NCBI RefSeq assembly: GCF_002812205.1
Contig: NZ_NPEA01000012.1
Span: 47,406 to 111,405 of the forward strand
DNA from: Leptospira neocaledonica
Lineage (GTDB): Bacteria > Spirochaetota > Leptospiria > Leptospirales > Leptospiraceae
Direction: 5' to 3'
DNA: 64,000 nt
Of the stretch, positions 18,656 through 29,076 are shown in pieces; within the stretch, counting starts at the first letter, position 1; each line of letters begins with the position of its first letter. Below the pieces are notes generated by a model. That model had not been told where the DNA came from. It ran no database searches and was given only the letters and a program-made list of their open reading frames with translations. A program made the translations under genes and the position numbers.

Positions 18656-20123
18656 GATATTTCTCCCCAAACTCCGTTCGGCCCGACGGCCTCCCACACG
18701 GAGGAAGTTTTTACGGTCCGGTTCGCAAGGAAAGATGCAGTCCTCATGAGCGCTTCTTTTTCTTCTCCGGATTCTTCCCAAACAACTTTATGTTTTTCTA
18801 AAAAGTGAGTGTCTGTGTTTCCCTTTACGAATTCCGAATGTTCCAGAATCGCTTTCAAATAATTCAGATTTGTGATCGGCCCGAATACGATTGTTTCTTC
18901 TAAGCCTGCGATCAGATTTTTACGTGCTTCTTCTCTTGTTTTTCCGATCCCAATCATTTTGGCGAGCATCGGATCGTAATAGAGGGAAACTTCGGAGCCG
19001 GTGACTACTCCAGAATCCACTCTCAGATTCTGGACCTCCGGGAATTTGGCGAGTTCTATCTTTCCTATAGAAGGTAGGAATTCATTCTCCGGATCTTCCG
19101 CATACAATCTGACTTCGATTGCATGTCCGCTCTGAGAAGGAGATTTTCCTCCTGTGAGTTTTTCGATAGAAATACCTTCTGCAATTCGAATCTGCCATTC
19201 GACCAGATCGAAACCTGTTACGGATTCGGTGACCGGATGTTCTACCTGCAGCCTTGTATTCATTTCCAAAAAGTAGAATACACCGTCTTCTCCCAAGATG
19301 AATTCAACTGTTCCTGCACCCAGGTAACCTATGGAAGAAGCTGCCTTAACGGCTACTTCACATATTTTTTGTTTCAGCTCAGAAGGCAGGTTTGGTGCCG
19401 GAGATTCTTCCACTACTTTCTGGTGTCTTCTTTGAATGGAACATTCTCTTTCGAATAGATGAATGACTTTTCCAGACGAATCGCCGAATACCTGGACTTC
19501 TATATGTCTAGGATTTATAATATACTTCTCTAAAAATACTCTGGAATCGCCGAAAGCGTTTCCCGCCTCTCTCTGGGCGGATTCTAAGGCAGGCAAAAAT
19601 TCTTCTTTAGAAAAGACACGTTTCATTCCTTTTCCGCCGCCGCCAGCACTTGCCTTGATCATGATCGGAAATCCGATTCTCTCCGCTTCTTTTAACAATA
19701 CGGAATGTTCTTGAGACTCTCCCTCATATCCTGGAACAACTGGAACTCCCGCCTTCTCCATAGCCGCGCGGGATCTGATCTTATCTCCCATTAGGTCCAC
19801 AGATTCGGGCTTAGGTCCCAAGAAAGAAATTCCTGCTTTGGAAAGTTCTCTTGCGAATTCTGCCTTCTCGGATAAGAACCCATAACCGGGGTGCACTGCG
19901 TCCGCTCCGGTTTCCTTAATGGCTTTCAGTATATTAGAAATTACTAAATAAGATTTAGAAGGTTCCGATTCTCCCAGATAAAAGGAAAAGTCGGCCGCTT
20001 TTACAAACGGAGCATCCTTGTCCGCATCCGAATATACGGCTACGGTCTCAATGCCCAATCTTTTGCAGGTTTTTTGGATACGGAGAGAAATTTCTCCCCT
20101 GTTTGCGATAAGTAGTCTTTTGA

Positions 20124-20127
<4 letters not shown>
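18652..20127 (-). CDS. biotin carboxylase subunit of acyl-CoA carboxylase
   Basis: This is a 491-residue ATP-grasp enzyme that carboxylates biotin on the partner carrier using ATP and bicarbonate. Motifs in order are LIANRGEISLRI (residues 5-16), AVHPGYGFLSEKAEFA, IMIKASAGGGGKGMKRV (ATP-binding loop), VFGDSSGKVIHLFERECSIQ, RRHQKVVEESPAP, and EMNTRLQVEHPVTE carrying the catalytic Arg and Glu. The C-terminal extension past about residue 450 is like that of separate-subunit acyl-CoA carboxylases. Context (acyltransferase upstream, carrier downstream, no AccA/AccD) fits a propionyl-, methylcrotonyl- or acetyl-CoA carboxylase; the substrate cannot be told from this subunit. Confidence 0.92.
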
Positions 20128-20921
<794 letters not shown>

Positions 20922-21059
20922 GCGAACAATGCTTTAGTACCTCTCTGAACAAGGAAAGCAAATTCTTAGAAGTATTCAAATGTAGAAACGCGAATGAAAC
21001 AATTACGTTCAAACCATAACTTACGATGTTCGCCTTAAGAAAAAACCTTTTTGTGGAAA

Positions 21060-21105
21060 TAAAAAGGGCCTGTCCCCTTTTGGAAACCGGCCCCTTTTAT
21101 TTTTT
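21060..21105 (-). terminator. terminator of the 21124-22233 gene
   Basis: GGCCCCTTTT (21089-21098) pairs with AAAAAGGGCC (21061-21070), and an inner CCCCTTTT/AAAAGGGG alternative exists on the minus strand. The minus strand then runs into TTTTTATTT, 20 bp or so after the gene's stop. A T run on the plus strand (ATTTTTT) suggests it can act in both directions. The rest of the gap to 20921 shows nothing clear. Confidence 0.75.
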
Positions 21106-21123
21106 CAGATGAATGGAAAGATC

Positions 21124-22233
21124 TTATTTATTCGGCTGGGTTGCAGCTGCAGCTTGTTTTCTCTTTTGAGCTCCTGGAGGAATTTTATCGCCCAGAAGTT
21201 TTTTACGTGTTTCAGCATCCCAACGAAGATATAGTTTATTGTCGATTTCGTCGTCATAAACTCTACCTAAAATATCCACAGCGTCTCTACGATAATCATC
21301 CGGAATTCTTTTATCGAATACAGGGCTCATTCTATTATCTGCACGAACGAGAGGGTTGGTAGAGAAATCGTAAGTGACTCCTTCTACGGAAACAACTTCT
21401 CCCGGAGTAATCTCTCCGATCTCGTTGCGAGTCTCTTCAGACTTAGCATCGGATCTTTGTAGATAGTAGTTATCGTAAGGATACTTGAGTTTGAAAATAT
21501 TCATCGCATTGGCTCTTGCGTCCCTGCAAAGATTAATCGATCCTAAATACATTTCGATACGATGTTTTCTATGCTCAGGCTGGAGTTTTTGGTGTTTCTC
21601 CAGATGTTTTTCTATCTTAAGTGCGTTATTCCTAGCTTCCTTGGCTTCTCCCAAGAATTGATATCCTAACTCCATATTTTTTTCGATGGTGTATTTATTT
21701 ACCACGTAATGGAATTCTCTCGGGTTGTACATCCTGCGTGTATAAGGAGCTTCTCTGTTCTCCTTGATGTCCGCACGGATATAGCTTGTTTTTCCGTATT
21801 CCACGGAAATATCTACGAGAGCCCTATCTGTAGGATTGTTCGGATTTTTCTTTTCGATCGCTGTTTTCAGGATCTCTTCCGTTCTTTCCACATACGCTTG
21901 TGAAAGTTCTTCCAGAAGAAGTTCCATTCCAAGTTGGGATTCCAAAAATCTACGATAAGAATTTACATAATTCCCTTCGAAGAAATACAGAAGACCTTCT
22001 TGGTACAATCTTTTTAGTTCTTTATACTTCGCGAGTCTTTCCCCATCTGCCTGGGTTTGACCAGTTCCGGAGGATTTCACCTCTCCAGGATAATTTTTTA
22101 CGACAGGCTCTATTTCTCTTAAATAAGTTAAGAGCTCTATCCGCTTCTTATACGATTTCATAGAAACGGCTTCGCCGTGTAATAGAACTGGGGCGACTAA
22201 TATCGCGATCATGAAAACGAGAAGTTTTTTCAT
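21124..22233 (-). CDS. exported helical protein, unknown
   Basis: This is a 369-residue protein with a signal peptide (LLVFMIAILVAPVLLHG, residues 4-20). The mature part is strongly helical and charged, with a TPR-like segment (YKELKRLYQEGLLYFFEGNYVNSYRRFLESQ, about 69-99) and long Glu/Lys/Arg helices to about 240. A Pro/Gln/Ala-rich tail closes it. It resembles conserved leptospiral periplasmic proteins of unknown role. It is a single-gene unit ending in a strong terminator. Confidence 0.7.
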   Translation of the reverse strand: MKKLLVFMIAILVAPVLLHGEAVSMKSYKKRIELLTYLREIEPVVKNYPGEVKSSGTGQTQADGERLAKYKELKRLYQEGLLYFFEGNYVNSYRRFLESQLGMELLLEELSQAYVERTEEILKTAIEKKNPNNPTDRALVDISVEYGKTSYIRADIKENREAPYTRRMYNPREFHYVVNKYTIEKNMELGYQFLGEAKEARNNALKIEKHLEKHQKLQPEHRKHRIEMYLGSINLCRDARANAMNIFKLKYPYDNYYLQRSDAKSEETRNEIGEITPGEVVSVEGVTYDFSTNPLVRADNRMSPVFDKRIPDDYRRDAVDILGRVYDDEIDNKLYLRWDAETRKKLLGDKIPPGAQKRKQAAAATQPNK

Positions 22234-22367
22234 TGGCGGACCTTTTCCTTAGCTTCTCCCTGCGGAGATCGGGTTCAACCCGAAAATCGTGCTTTTCTTC
22301 TTAGTCTATCGGTTAGAATACGGTGAGAATTGACGCTTCCGGCTCGATTTTTCCGGAAATTCTTCGT

Positions 22368-23249
22368 ATGACAGCAACTGCATTAGCCCAAGGTAAAAAA
22401 ATCTCGTTTCGGAATAAGGAAGATACGGTCTGCCCTATTTGTAGCGAGGTCCACCAACGGGAAAGTATGTTCCAAGGGGGAGGAAGGCTGATTGCAGGCA
22501 AACTCACCCAGGAATTACGTCGCTTATACGAAAAAAACAAAAAATTCGGCAGGGTTTCCCCGAACGATTACGTTCTAAACGTTTGCCCACGTTGTCTTTA
22601 TACTGCATTTCCTAAGGACTGGTCCAACCTGGATGCAGACGAACTCGCAAAACTAAGAGAATCCGCTGAGGTGAGGCGTAAAAACATAGAGTCCATCATG
22701 GGACCTACGGATTTTTACCAGGAAAGAAATCTAATCCTGGGTGCTGCGTCTTATCTTTTAGCGATAGAATGTTACCAATCCAGAAAAGTGACAGTAGCTC
22801 CTACACCTAAAAAAGCGGTCTGCGCAGTTAGAGGTGCCTGGTACTTTGATGATGTAAACACAGAGTTTCCAGGCTTGGGTTACGACAAGATTCGGGACCT
22901 TCTCTATCAAAAATCGGCTGGTTGGTACACCGACACAATGGAAATCATGCAGTCGGGTTCCGAACCTGTGGATGCAGCTTCCTACCTACTCGGACCGGAT
23001 ACAGACAAAAACTGGGGATTTGACGGAGTAATTTATCTTTCCGCTTATCTTACTATGAAGTTCAAGGAAGAGCTCGCCTCCGATGCGGCTTCTAAACTGA
23101 ACCTTTTGATCCGTGCCAAAAGAACTCTTTCCAGATTATACGGTTCCGGTAAGGCGTCCAAGTCCAAACCTTCCGTCATTATCGATATGGCCAAAGAACT
23201 CTATGACGAATACAATAAGATCATAGAGGAAATGGGCGGAGAAAAATAA
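22368..23249 (+). CDS. DUF2225 zinc-binding protein
   Basis: This is a 293-residue protein from ATG 22368; a GTG at 22323 is possible. Two Cys pairs (CPICSEVH near residue 22 and CPRCLYTAFP near residue 72) form a probable zinc-binding knuckle typical of DUF2225, a family common in spirochaetes and Firmicutes with no known reaction. The rest is helical with a few aromatic patches (ASYLLAIECYQSRKV). It precedes truA by 55 bp on the same strand. Confidence 0.8.
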   Translation: MTATALAQGKKISFRNKEDTVCPICSEVHQRESMFQGGGRLIAGKLTQELRRLYEKNKKFGRVSPNDYVLNVCPRCLYTAFPKDWSNLDADELAKLRESAEVRRKNIESIMGPTDFYQERNLILGAASYLLAIECYQSRKVTVAPTPKKAVCAVRGAWYFDDVNTEFPGLGYDKIRDLLYQKSAGWYTDTMEIMQSGSEPVDAASYLLGPDTDKNWGFDGVIYLSAYLTMKFKEELASDAASKLNLLIRAKRTLSRLYGSGKASKSKPSVIIDMAKELYDEYNKIIEEMGGEK

Positions 23250-23304
23250 GAGACGTTTCTCTTTTCTTCCAACTATTTGTCCCATTCTACTTCCGCTCCT
23301 AGCT

Positions 23305-24132
23305 ATGACTGAAGATCCTAGAAACTATGCCTTGTTAATTGAATTCGACGGTGGATGTTTTTTCGGATACCAAAGCCAGAAACAATCTCCCACAGTTCAG
23401 GAAGAAATAGAGAAGGCACTGGAAATACTTCTAAAAAAACAAACTCGAATCTGGGGAGCAGGAAGAACGGATACTGGAGTCCATGCCAGAGGAATGATCG
23501 TAAATTTTAAGACGGATTCCCCGATTCCAAATTTGTCGAAGTTCCTACTCGGAATGAATGCTCTCACCGACCGGGGTCTGGCCATCCATGAGATGACAGA
23601 AGTTCCTTTAAATTTTAATTCTCAGTTTTCTTGTTCTGCTAGGGAATACGAATACCTTTTAGTGAACGCAAGATTCCCGAGACCTGTTTGGAAAAACAGA
23701 GCATTTTGGTACCAACATCGGATTGACGTTTCCCGCTTAAGAGAAGAACTGGAACTACTAAAGGGAGAGCATGACTTTCGGAGTCTGGCAAAAGCCACTT
23801 CGATGCGGAACCGTAGGACAACTACTCGGGTCATTTATGATGCTAGCCTTTTAGAAAGTGAAGAAGAGCCCGGACTTCTTCGTTTACGGATCAAGGCAAA
23901 CGGTTTCCTCCATAATATGGTCAGGATCCTGACCGGAACACTTTTTGAAATAGCGATAGAGAAGCGCAAAGAGACGAATATATTGAAAATACTTTCTTCC
24001 AAAGATAGAACCATAGCAGGGATCACTCTCCCCCCTTACGGATTGTATTTTCTAAAAGCGTACTACGATTCTTTCCCAGAGATAGATCGTATGTACCAAG
24101 ACAGGAAAGAATTCGGAGGGGTTCCAAGATGA
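23305..24132 (+). CDS. truA: tRNA pseudouridine(38-40) synthase TruA
   Basis: This 275-residue enzyme isomerises uridines 38-40 in the anticodon stem-loop. The N-terminal LLIEFDGGCFFGYQSQ and the catalytic Asp in GAGRTDTGVHARG (about residues 51-63) are diagnostic. RIKANGFLHNMVRILTGTL (about 193-211) and the C-terminal LPPYGLYFLKAYY complete the fold. Length is normal. The stop overlaps the next ATG (ATGA at 24129-24132), coupling it to an outer-membrane protein gene. Confidence 0.96.
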   Translation: MTEDPRNYALLIEFDGGCFFGYQSQKQSPTVQEEIEKALEILLKKQTRIWGAGRTDTGVHARGMIVNFKTDSPIPNLSKFLLGMNALTDRGLAIHEMTEVPLNFNSQFSCSAREYEYLLVNARFPRPVWKNRAFWYQHRIDVSRLREELELLKGEHDFRSLAKATSMRNRRTTTRVIYDASLLESEEEPGLLRLRIKANGFLHNMVRILTGTLFEIAIEKRKETNILKILSSKDRTIAGITLPPYGLYFLKAYYDSFPEIDRMYQDRKEFGGVPR

Positions 24133-24947
24133 AAAAACTCCTTCCGATCGCATTTCTACTTTTTCCATGGGCACAGATATTCTCTTATCCAAACCAATTG
24201 GATAATAAATCGGTAAAATACCTAGGAGGAAATCCTGTCTCTCCTATGGATTTTAATAAGACCGGGAACAGTTTTAAGAATGGAGAATTGATCCTCGCAC
24301 AAGCAGGAGGAAACCTACCTTCTTCCGGACTTTCTCGCTCCGATAAAAAAGAAAGCACCGAAGACGAAGAATTAGAAGAAGAACTTCCTACATTCTATGA
24401 TAATCGAAAACCGGAAATTGGCGCCTGGGTAGGAGCTTCTAATCCATTCCCAGGTTCTGAAGCTCAGAAATATTTGGATACGACCCTGGGCGGTGGATTC
24501 TTCTACAGAGTTCCTTGGCCTTGGATCTTTTATGTGGAAGTAGGAGCTTCTTATTCCAACTACTTATCCAGATCAGAAAGAGCTCTTACCACGATCCCAG
24601 TATATAGTGCTCTTTGTTATAAACTTCCTTTCGAACTTCCGATCACATTTATGGTCAAGGCAGGATTCGGAGAAACATATGTAGTTGCAAGACCTGCAAA
24701 CACCTCCCGCTGGGACGATACTTTGTATGCAGGATTTGAGGCAAGTTTCGTGGCAGGAAAGAAAATCCGGATCGGGATTCGACTGGATTATAATAAAATT
24801 TATGAATCAGATTTAAATTCGCCCGCGGAAACTAAATATCCTTATGTAGGTCCTACTGTAGATTCCAGGTTAAATAACCCATATTTTTATAATAAAGTGG
24901 ATACCGAATTTTTCCATTTCGGTTTAATGGTGAGCGTATTCTTATGA
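24129..24947 (+). CDS. putative outer-membrane beta-barrel protein
   Basis: This is a 272-residue protein with a signal peptide (LLPIAFLLFPWAQIFS) and an acidic, low-complexity linker (about residues 72-92, rich in Glu). A region of alternating hydrophobic strands with many aromatic residues (YVEVGASYSNYL, KIRIGIRLDYNKIY) ends in FHFGLMVSVFL, consistent with a small beta-barrel. No family is recognised. It is translationally coupled to truA upstream and to a lipoprotein downstream (ATGA at 24944-24947). Confidence 0.68.
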   Translation: MKKLLPIAFLLFPWAQIFSYPNQLDNKSVKYLGGNPVSPMDFNKTGNSFKNGELILAQAGGNLPSSGLSRSDKKESTEDEELEEELPTFYDNRKPEIGAWVGASNPFPGSEAQKYLDTTLGGGFFYRVPWPWIFYVEVGASYSNYLSRSERALTTIPVYSALCYKLPFELPITFMVKAGFGETYVVARPANTSRWDDTLYAGFEASFVAGKKIRIGIRLDYNKIYESDLNSPAETKYPYVGPTVDSRLNNPYFYNKVDTEFFHFGLMVSVFL

Positions 24948-26209
24948 TTTCCAAAGCGAATCGTCTTCTATGTCTTTCTTCCTTTTTACTTACATTCGTT
25001 TCCGATTGTAAGGTGGGACATTGGGAAGGAAACGCCACAGACAATCCTGTAGTTAGTACTCTTTTTAATACCAGAATGTTACTTCTGATGAAAGGGACTT
25101 ATGCAACCGACAATCCTCTGGAATTTTCTGAATATAATAACGGGACAGGGAATGTTTACGAGGATCCGTCTGGAGATCCAGACTTCAACCTAAATGATCT
25201 ACCAAAAATGGCAAACCTCCCTATTTATATCGATATAGGTGAGATACGTATTTCATCCAAGTACCAAGATGGTCTAAACAATCTTTCCCAGATCAGAACT
25301 GTTGCCGCAGCAAAAGCATTCTGGGACAATGTGGCGCCGAACAGAGAAGTATATTGTACCCAACCGTATACCCTAAATGCAAACACCTGTCGATCCTTAA
25401 ACGGCGAATTTAAAATGGTCCAGTTTCTAAACGGAGAAGGTGCAGAATATCCTTCCAACGATCCGACAGCAGGAACTGCTTCTGGACAAGCCAGCCAATA
25501 TTATTATACAGGAACTTATATTCGTTCCTTAGTCACCGGTTGGGGAAATTCTCCCGGCGTCGACCTGACAAAGGTAACATTCTTTGATAACTACGGTGTT
25601 TATGGATTTAATATTGTTCCTAGACTAGCTTATCCGGCAGGAGCCACTGATAAATCGGGTTATCCTTTAATTTTCCCGCTTCTTTATTCCGCACAAGCCG
25701 GAGAGGCGGATATGGATTTTAAACCTGGATACGAGCCTTATATCTTCGAAGTAAGAATGAACCTTAAGGAAAACTTAATGGTCCACTCTATCAAAGCTGC
25801 TGACGGAAGCACGGCTGCAACTTTGATCTCCATCAGCGATTGGAAAACAAAACATGCGGGTCAAACAGATATGGGTGGAGGAATCTTATCCAGATCCAGA
25901 ACCATCTATCCAAGCACTGCCTCCTCCTTGGCAATCACGGGAGGTTCCGGGAACCTAACCCATTACTTTGCAGTATTCCGAGAAGGTGAAACGAATATAC
26001 TTACAAAACTTCCGTTAGCTTCAGCTCCTGCGAGAAACGGGACTGTAAAGATCAAATATATCAACCCAGGAACTCATAAATTATACTGCCTTTCGGACAC
26101 TTCGTATGTGGATGGTTTTCCGGATACGGTCGTAGGAACTCCGCTTACATTTTCCGTTCCGGAGAACGGAAATATGGGCACAGTGTCTTTATCTTATTCT
26201 TGTCCTTAA
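24944..26209 (+). CDS. putative lipoprotein, unknown
   Basis: This is a 421-residue protein with a hydrophobic leader (LLCLSSFLLTFVSDC) ending in VSDC, a plausible though weak lipobox. The mature part is Gly/Asn/Thr/Tyr-rich, suggesting beta-structure, and has isolated Cys residues that may form disulfides. Its ATG overlaps the OMP stop. Together the OMP and lipoprotein look like a surface pair. No function is recognised. It is followed by a CTCTGTG-family repeat, not by an intrinsic terminator. Confidence 0.68.
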   Translation: MISKANRLLCLSSFLLTFVSDCKVGHWEGNATDNPVVSTLFNTRMLLLMKGTYATDNPLEFSEYNNGTGNVYEDPSGDPDFNLNDLPKMANLPIYIDIGEIRISSKYQDGLNNLSQIRTVAAAKAFWDNVAPNREVYCTQPYTLNANTCRSLNGEFKMVQFLNGEGAEYPSNDPTAGTASGQASQYYYTGTYIRSLVTGWGNSPGVDLTKVTFFDNYGVYGFNIVPRLAYPAGATDKSGYPLIFPLLYSAQAGEADMDFKPGYEPYIFEVRMNLKENLMVHSIKAADGSTAATLISISDWKTKHAGQTDMGGGILSRSRTIYPSTASSLAITGGSGNLTHYFAVFREGETNILTKLPLASAPARNGTVKIKYINPGTHKLYCLSDTSYVDGFPDTVVGTPLTFSVPENGNMGTVSLSYSCP

Positions 26210-26213
26210 GCAA

Positions 26214-26357
26214 AAGTCGCAGAGTTTATAGAGCCACGCGGTTGGTTCACACAGAGACACAAAGCCTCAGAGAATTAGGATCAAAAATTTCTAAGCTTCC
26301 GTATCAACCCCTTCGTGTCTCCGTGACTCTGTGTGCCAAAAACTCTGCGCCTCTTTC
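26214..26357. repeat. CTCTGTG-family intergenic repeat, copy 2
   Basis: The left arm CACACAGAGACACAAAG (26248-26264) pairs with the right arm CTTCGTGTCTC..CTCTGTGTG (26311-26335), apart from a short insertion. A right-hand tail AACTCTGCGCCTCTTT follows. It fills the gap between the convergent lipoprotein and kinase genes and may act as a transcript end or be a small mobile repeat. Confidence 0.65.
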
Positions 26358-27359
26358 TTAGCTCCGCGTCTTCCCTAGTATCTCGTCCTGTCTTCCCATG
26401 AGCCTGACAGAAAGCCTAGGCCCGATCTCTTGTACGATCCTAGAGGCAACGTAATTTCCCCATCTAGCCGCATTCTCCGATGAAAATCCGTGAGTGAGTC
26501 CGTATAAAACGCCTGCTGCAAAACAATCCCCCGCCCCTGTAGTATCCAATAGTTTCTGAGCCGGGAATCCACCTATATGACTGATTGTTCCATTTACGGA
26601 AACAAATGCTCCATTAGAACCATCTGTCATCATCACATTCTTACAAATGGATGATATAAATTTTAAAGCGTCTTCCTTGGATTCAGTCGCAGCCAGAGCC
26701 TTCGCTTCTTCTGCATTACAAAAAACTAAATCACAATATTCTTTTGTAAGTTTTAAAAAATCTTCTCTGGAACGGTTCACGCAGAATGGATCGCTGAAAG
26801 TAAATGCAACCTTTACACCCGCTTTTTTGGATTCTTCCATAGCAAGAAGACAAGCCTCTTTTGTAGAAGGTCCGTCCCAAAGATATCCTTCTACATAACT
26901 ATAAGAAGATGCCTTCAGTTTTTCCAAATCCAGATCCTGTTTTGTCAATGTGGAAGAAATTCCTAAGTGAGTGAGCATGGTTCTCTCCGCGTCCGGCGTA
27001 GTGAGGATCACACAGGTTCCGGTATGCCCTTCCTTGGAAGGAGGGACTTCGAATAAGATTCCGGCCTTCTCCATGTCCTGTTTGTAAAATTCTCCGTAAG
27101 TGTCCTCACTTACTTTTCCGGTATAAGAACCGGTGCCCCCTGAATTAGCGAGTGCGATCATGGTATTTGCGGCACTTCCACCTGATCTTAATTCTTTTTT
27201 ATGTCCGTCCAAAGCGGTAAGGACCCCGCCCTGCACTTCTGCATCAACCAGGGTCATGATCCCTTTATTCCAGCCCATTTTTTGCAAAAAAGAATCTTCG
27301 GTAGGGATCAGAATATCCACAAGTGCATTCCCTATTCCGAATACGTCGTAATGTTTCAT
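26358..27359 (-). CDS. PfkB-family sugar/nucleoside kinase
   Basis: This is a 333-residue ribokinase-fold kinase. The start is ATG 27359 with GGAG upstream, giving the usual MKHYDVFGIGNALVD opening. Motif 1 is GGSAANTMIALANSGG (about residues 54-69), and motif 2, with the catalytic Asp, is TTGAGDCFAAGVLYG near residue 270. These bind substrate and ATP respectively. The GNALVD/GGSAANT pattern resembles adenosine-kinase-like or 2-keto-3-deoxygluconate-kinase-like members, so the substrate is uncertain. It lies 38 bp after prmA at the end of a four-gene operon. Confidence 0.9.
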   Translation of the reverse strand: MKHYDVFGIGNALVDILIPTEDSFLQKMGWNKGIMTLVDAEVQGGVLTALDGHKKELRSGGSAANTMIALANSGGTGSYTGKVSEDTYGEFYKQDMEKAGILFEVPPSKEGHTGTCVILTTPDAERTMLTHLGISSTLTKQDLDLEKLKASSYSYVEGYLWDGPSTKEACLLAMEESKKAGVKVAFTFSDPFCVNRSREDFLKLTKEYCDLVFCNAEEAKALAATESKEDALKFISSICKNVMMTDGSNGAFVSVNGTISHIGGFPAQKLLDTTGAGDCFAAGVLYGLTHGFSSENAARWGNYVASRIVQEIGPRLSVRLMGRQDEILGKTRS

Positions 27360-27397
27360 TTTTTCTCCGATATTAAATATTAAAAAAAACGTTATAT

Positions 27398-28306
27398 TTA
27401 CTTGCGGGTCCATTCTATCAGTTCCCATCCGTTCCAGGAAGTCTCGTATACCGATTTACCTCCTACTTGGGAGGATAGAAGTTCTATAAATTCTTCTTTT
27501 CTTTCGGTGATCACACCGCTAAAAAGAAAATGATCCGTATGAAGACTTGCAATCTTTTCCATATTCGCCTTTAAGACGGCGAATGTGATATTCGCCACAC
27601 ATAGATCGAATGTTTCGGAAAGGATTTTAGGATGATCGAATCCACCTTCTTCCACGACTAAAACTTGGTCAGAAATACCGTTCTCGTCTCGATTGAATGC
27701 AGAAGAACGTACGGCATTCGGATCTATATCCACCGCAATAATTTTAGATACATCTAGTTTTGCTGCCGCTACGGATAAAATTCCGGAACCGGCACCAATA
27801 TCTGCAACCTTCTTCCCTTTTAGATCTATGGAGCCAAGCCTGGATAAAACCAAACGAGTGGTTTCATGATGTCCTGTTCCGAAAGCAAGTCCAGGATTGA
27901 TATATACAGGAACAGAACCCTCTTGTTCTGATTTTTTATTTTTTTCCCAATCTTCTTTTTCCCAGGTAGGCACCACCCAGAAAACTCCCACAGAAAACGG
28001 TTTATAAAATTCTTTATAAGCTTCTTCGTATTCTTTTGTTTCTATCCATCTGGATTCTGCAAAAGAATTTTCTGGAGCCACCGTTTGTAGATAGACCCAA
28101 ATTTTCGCCTCGGACTGGACATCTTCTTCTGCCAGATATACTCTAATCGGAGTATTGTCCGAGATAATCTCTTGATCGGGTTTTCTAGGTTCTTCTCTAT
28201 CGAATAAGATCTCGTAATATCCCGCTACCTGCCACTCGTCCAAATACGCGGAAAATTCCTCCGCAAAATCTTTCGGAATGGAAACTCTAATTTCTTTGTA
28301 TTTCAA
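27398..28306 (-). CDS. prmA: ribosomal protein L11 methyltransferase PrmA
   Basis: This is a 302-residue SAM-dependent methyltransferase that trimethylates ribosomal protein L11. The family motif appears as NPGLAFGTGHHETTRLVLS, followed by the SAM-binding ADIGAGSGILSVAAAKL and VANITFAVL. The start is TTG at 28306-28304, overlapping the PrsW stop as TTGA and giving MKYKEIRVSIP. The longer in-frame extension to 28531 lies within prsW and has no PrmA similarity. Coupling to a membrane protease and a TonB-like protein is unusual and has no obvious functional reason. Confidence 0.9.
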   Translation of the reverse strand: MKYKEIRVSIPKDFAEEFSAYLDEWQVAGYYEILFDREEPRKPDQEIISDNTPIRVYLAEEDVQSEAKIWVYLQTVAPENSFAESRWIETKEYEEAYKEFYKPFSVGVFWVVPTWEKEDWEKNKKSEQEGSVPVYINPGLAFGTGHHETTRLVLSRLGSIDLKGKKVADIGAGSGILSVAAAKLDVSKIIAVDIDPNAVRSSAFNRDENGISDQVLVVEEGGFDHPKILSETFDLCVANITFAVLKANMEKIASLHTDHFLFSGVITERKEEFIELLSSQVGGKSVYETSWNGWELIEWTRK

Positions 28307-29076
28307 CGGATTATCTCTGGAACCGATTGGGGAATTTCTTCCCGGGGTGGTTTTTCTTTTCGTATTTCTTCCACTTTCATAAATACTCTTCTGTCTTTTA
28401 CGATCCAGACCCAAATTCCTACGAAGAGTGCCGTAGCCGCCCAATGCCCGAATCTTCCCACAGGGATCACAAAAAAGTCGAATAGACCGTGTTGAATTAC
28501 AGCAAGCAAGAATCCAGAAAGAATATACCAATATTTGTCCGGGAATTGTCTTTTATTACTTTTGATCAGACAAAGTGCAAAACAAAGATTGATGAGTAAA
28601 TGTGCATTCGAAGATTTTAATGTTCTCAGAATAAAAGTATGAATCCGATCGTCTTCTTTAGCGATAAGAATATAATGATAATTTTCTATTCCTGCAAAAC
28701 CTAATGCGATAAATCCGCCGACTAAAAATGTTTCTGGAAGGAACTCTTTCTTTTTCCAATCGTAAGCTAAGGCAAGAGATAATGAAACAATCAGAACTGA
28801 TTTACAGAATTCTTCCATCATTCCTGCCTTAACGAATGCGAGAAATGCAGTTTGAGAAAGAATTGATTTTACTACTTTTGCCTTGATTTCGGTTTCCGGC
28901 CAGAGCCAAGCACTCGCGCGAAGCACCAACTCCGTGGAGACCCAACCTAAAAGTAGCGCGAAAAATATTATAAAAAAGAAACGTTTTTCTCTACCTGTGT
29001 CGGGTTGGGTATAGATGAGATAAAATCCCCAAGGAAAAATACTTCCAATCGCAAGAAGAATTACTTCTAAACTCAT
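28303..29076 (-). CDS. PrsW-type intramembrane metalloprotease
   Basis: This is a 257-residue polytopic protein with about seven to eight membrane segments. The putative catalytic signatures of the PrsW/CPBP-like superfamily are present: MMEEFCKS (EE pair, about residue 88), GFAGIENYHYI (E near 130) and QHGLFDFF (H near 215). PrsW in Bacillus cleaves the anti-sigma factor RsiW. Whether this one targets an anti-sigma factor is not known, and none is nearby. Its ATG overlaps the upstream stop (ATGA at 29073-29076). Confidence 0.82.
   Translation of the reverse strand: MSLEVILLAIGSIFPWGFYLIYTQPDTGREKRFFFIIFFALLLGWVSTELVLRASAWLWPETEIKAKVVKSILSQTAFLAFVKAGMMEEFCKSVLIVSLSLALAYDWKKKEFLPETFLVGGFIALGFAGIENYHYILIAKEDDRIHTFILRTLKSSNAHLLINLCFALCLIKSNKRQFPDKYWYILSGFLLAVIQHGLFDFFVIPVGRFGHWAATALFVGIWVWIVKDRRVFMKVEEIRKEKPPREEIPQSVPEIIR

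Noticed and set aside
18656..18781. N-terminal extension of the biotin carrier
   Set aside because: It lies within the biotin-carboxylase 3' end, gives an Arg-rich sequence unlike the family, and a TTG start with a ribosome-binding site fits better.
22268..22285. GGGTTCAACCCG as a tRNA T-loop
   Set aside because: There is no cloverleaf or acceptor stem around it; it is a short inverted repeat near a gene start.
28307..28531. N-terminal extension of PrmA
   Set aside because: It overlaps the conserved C-terminus of PrsW and has no PrmA similarity.
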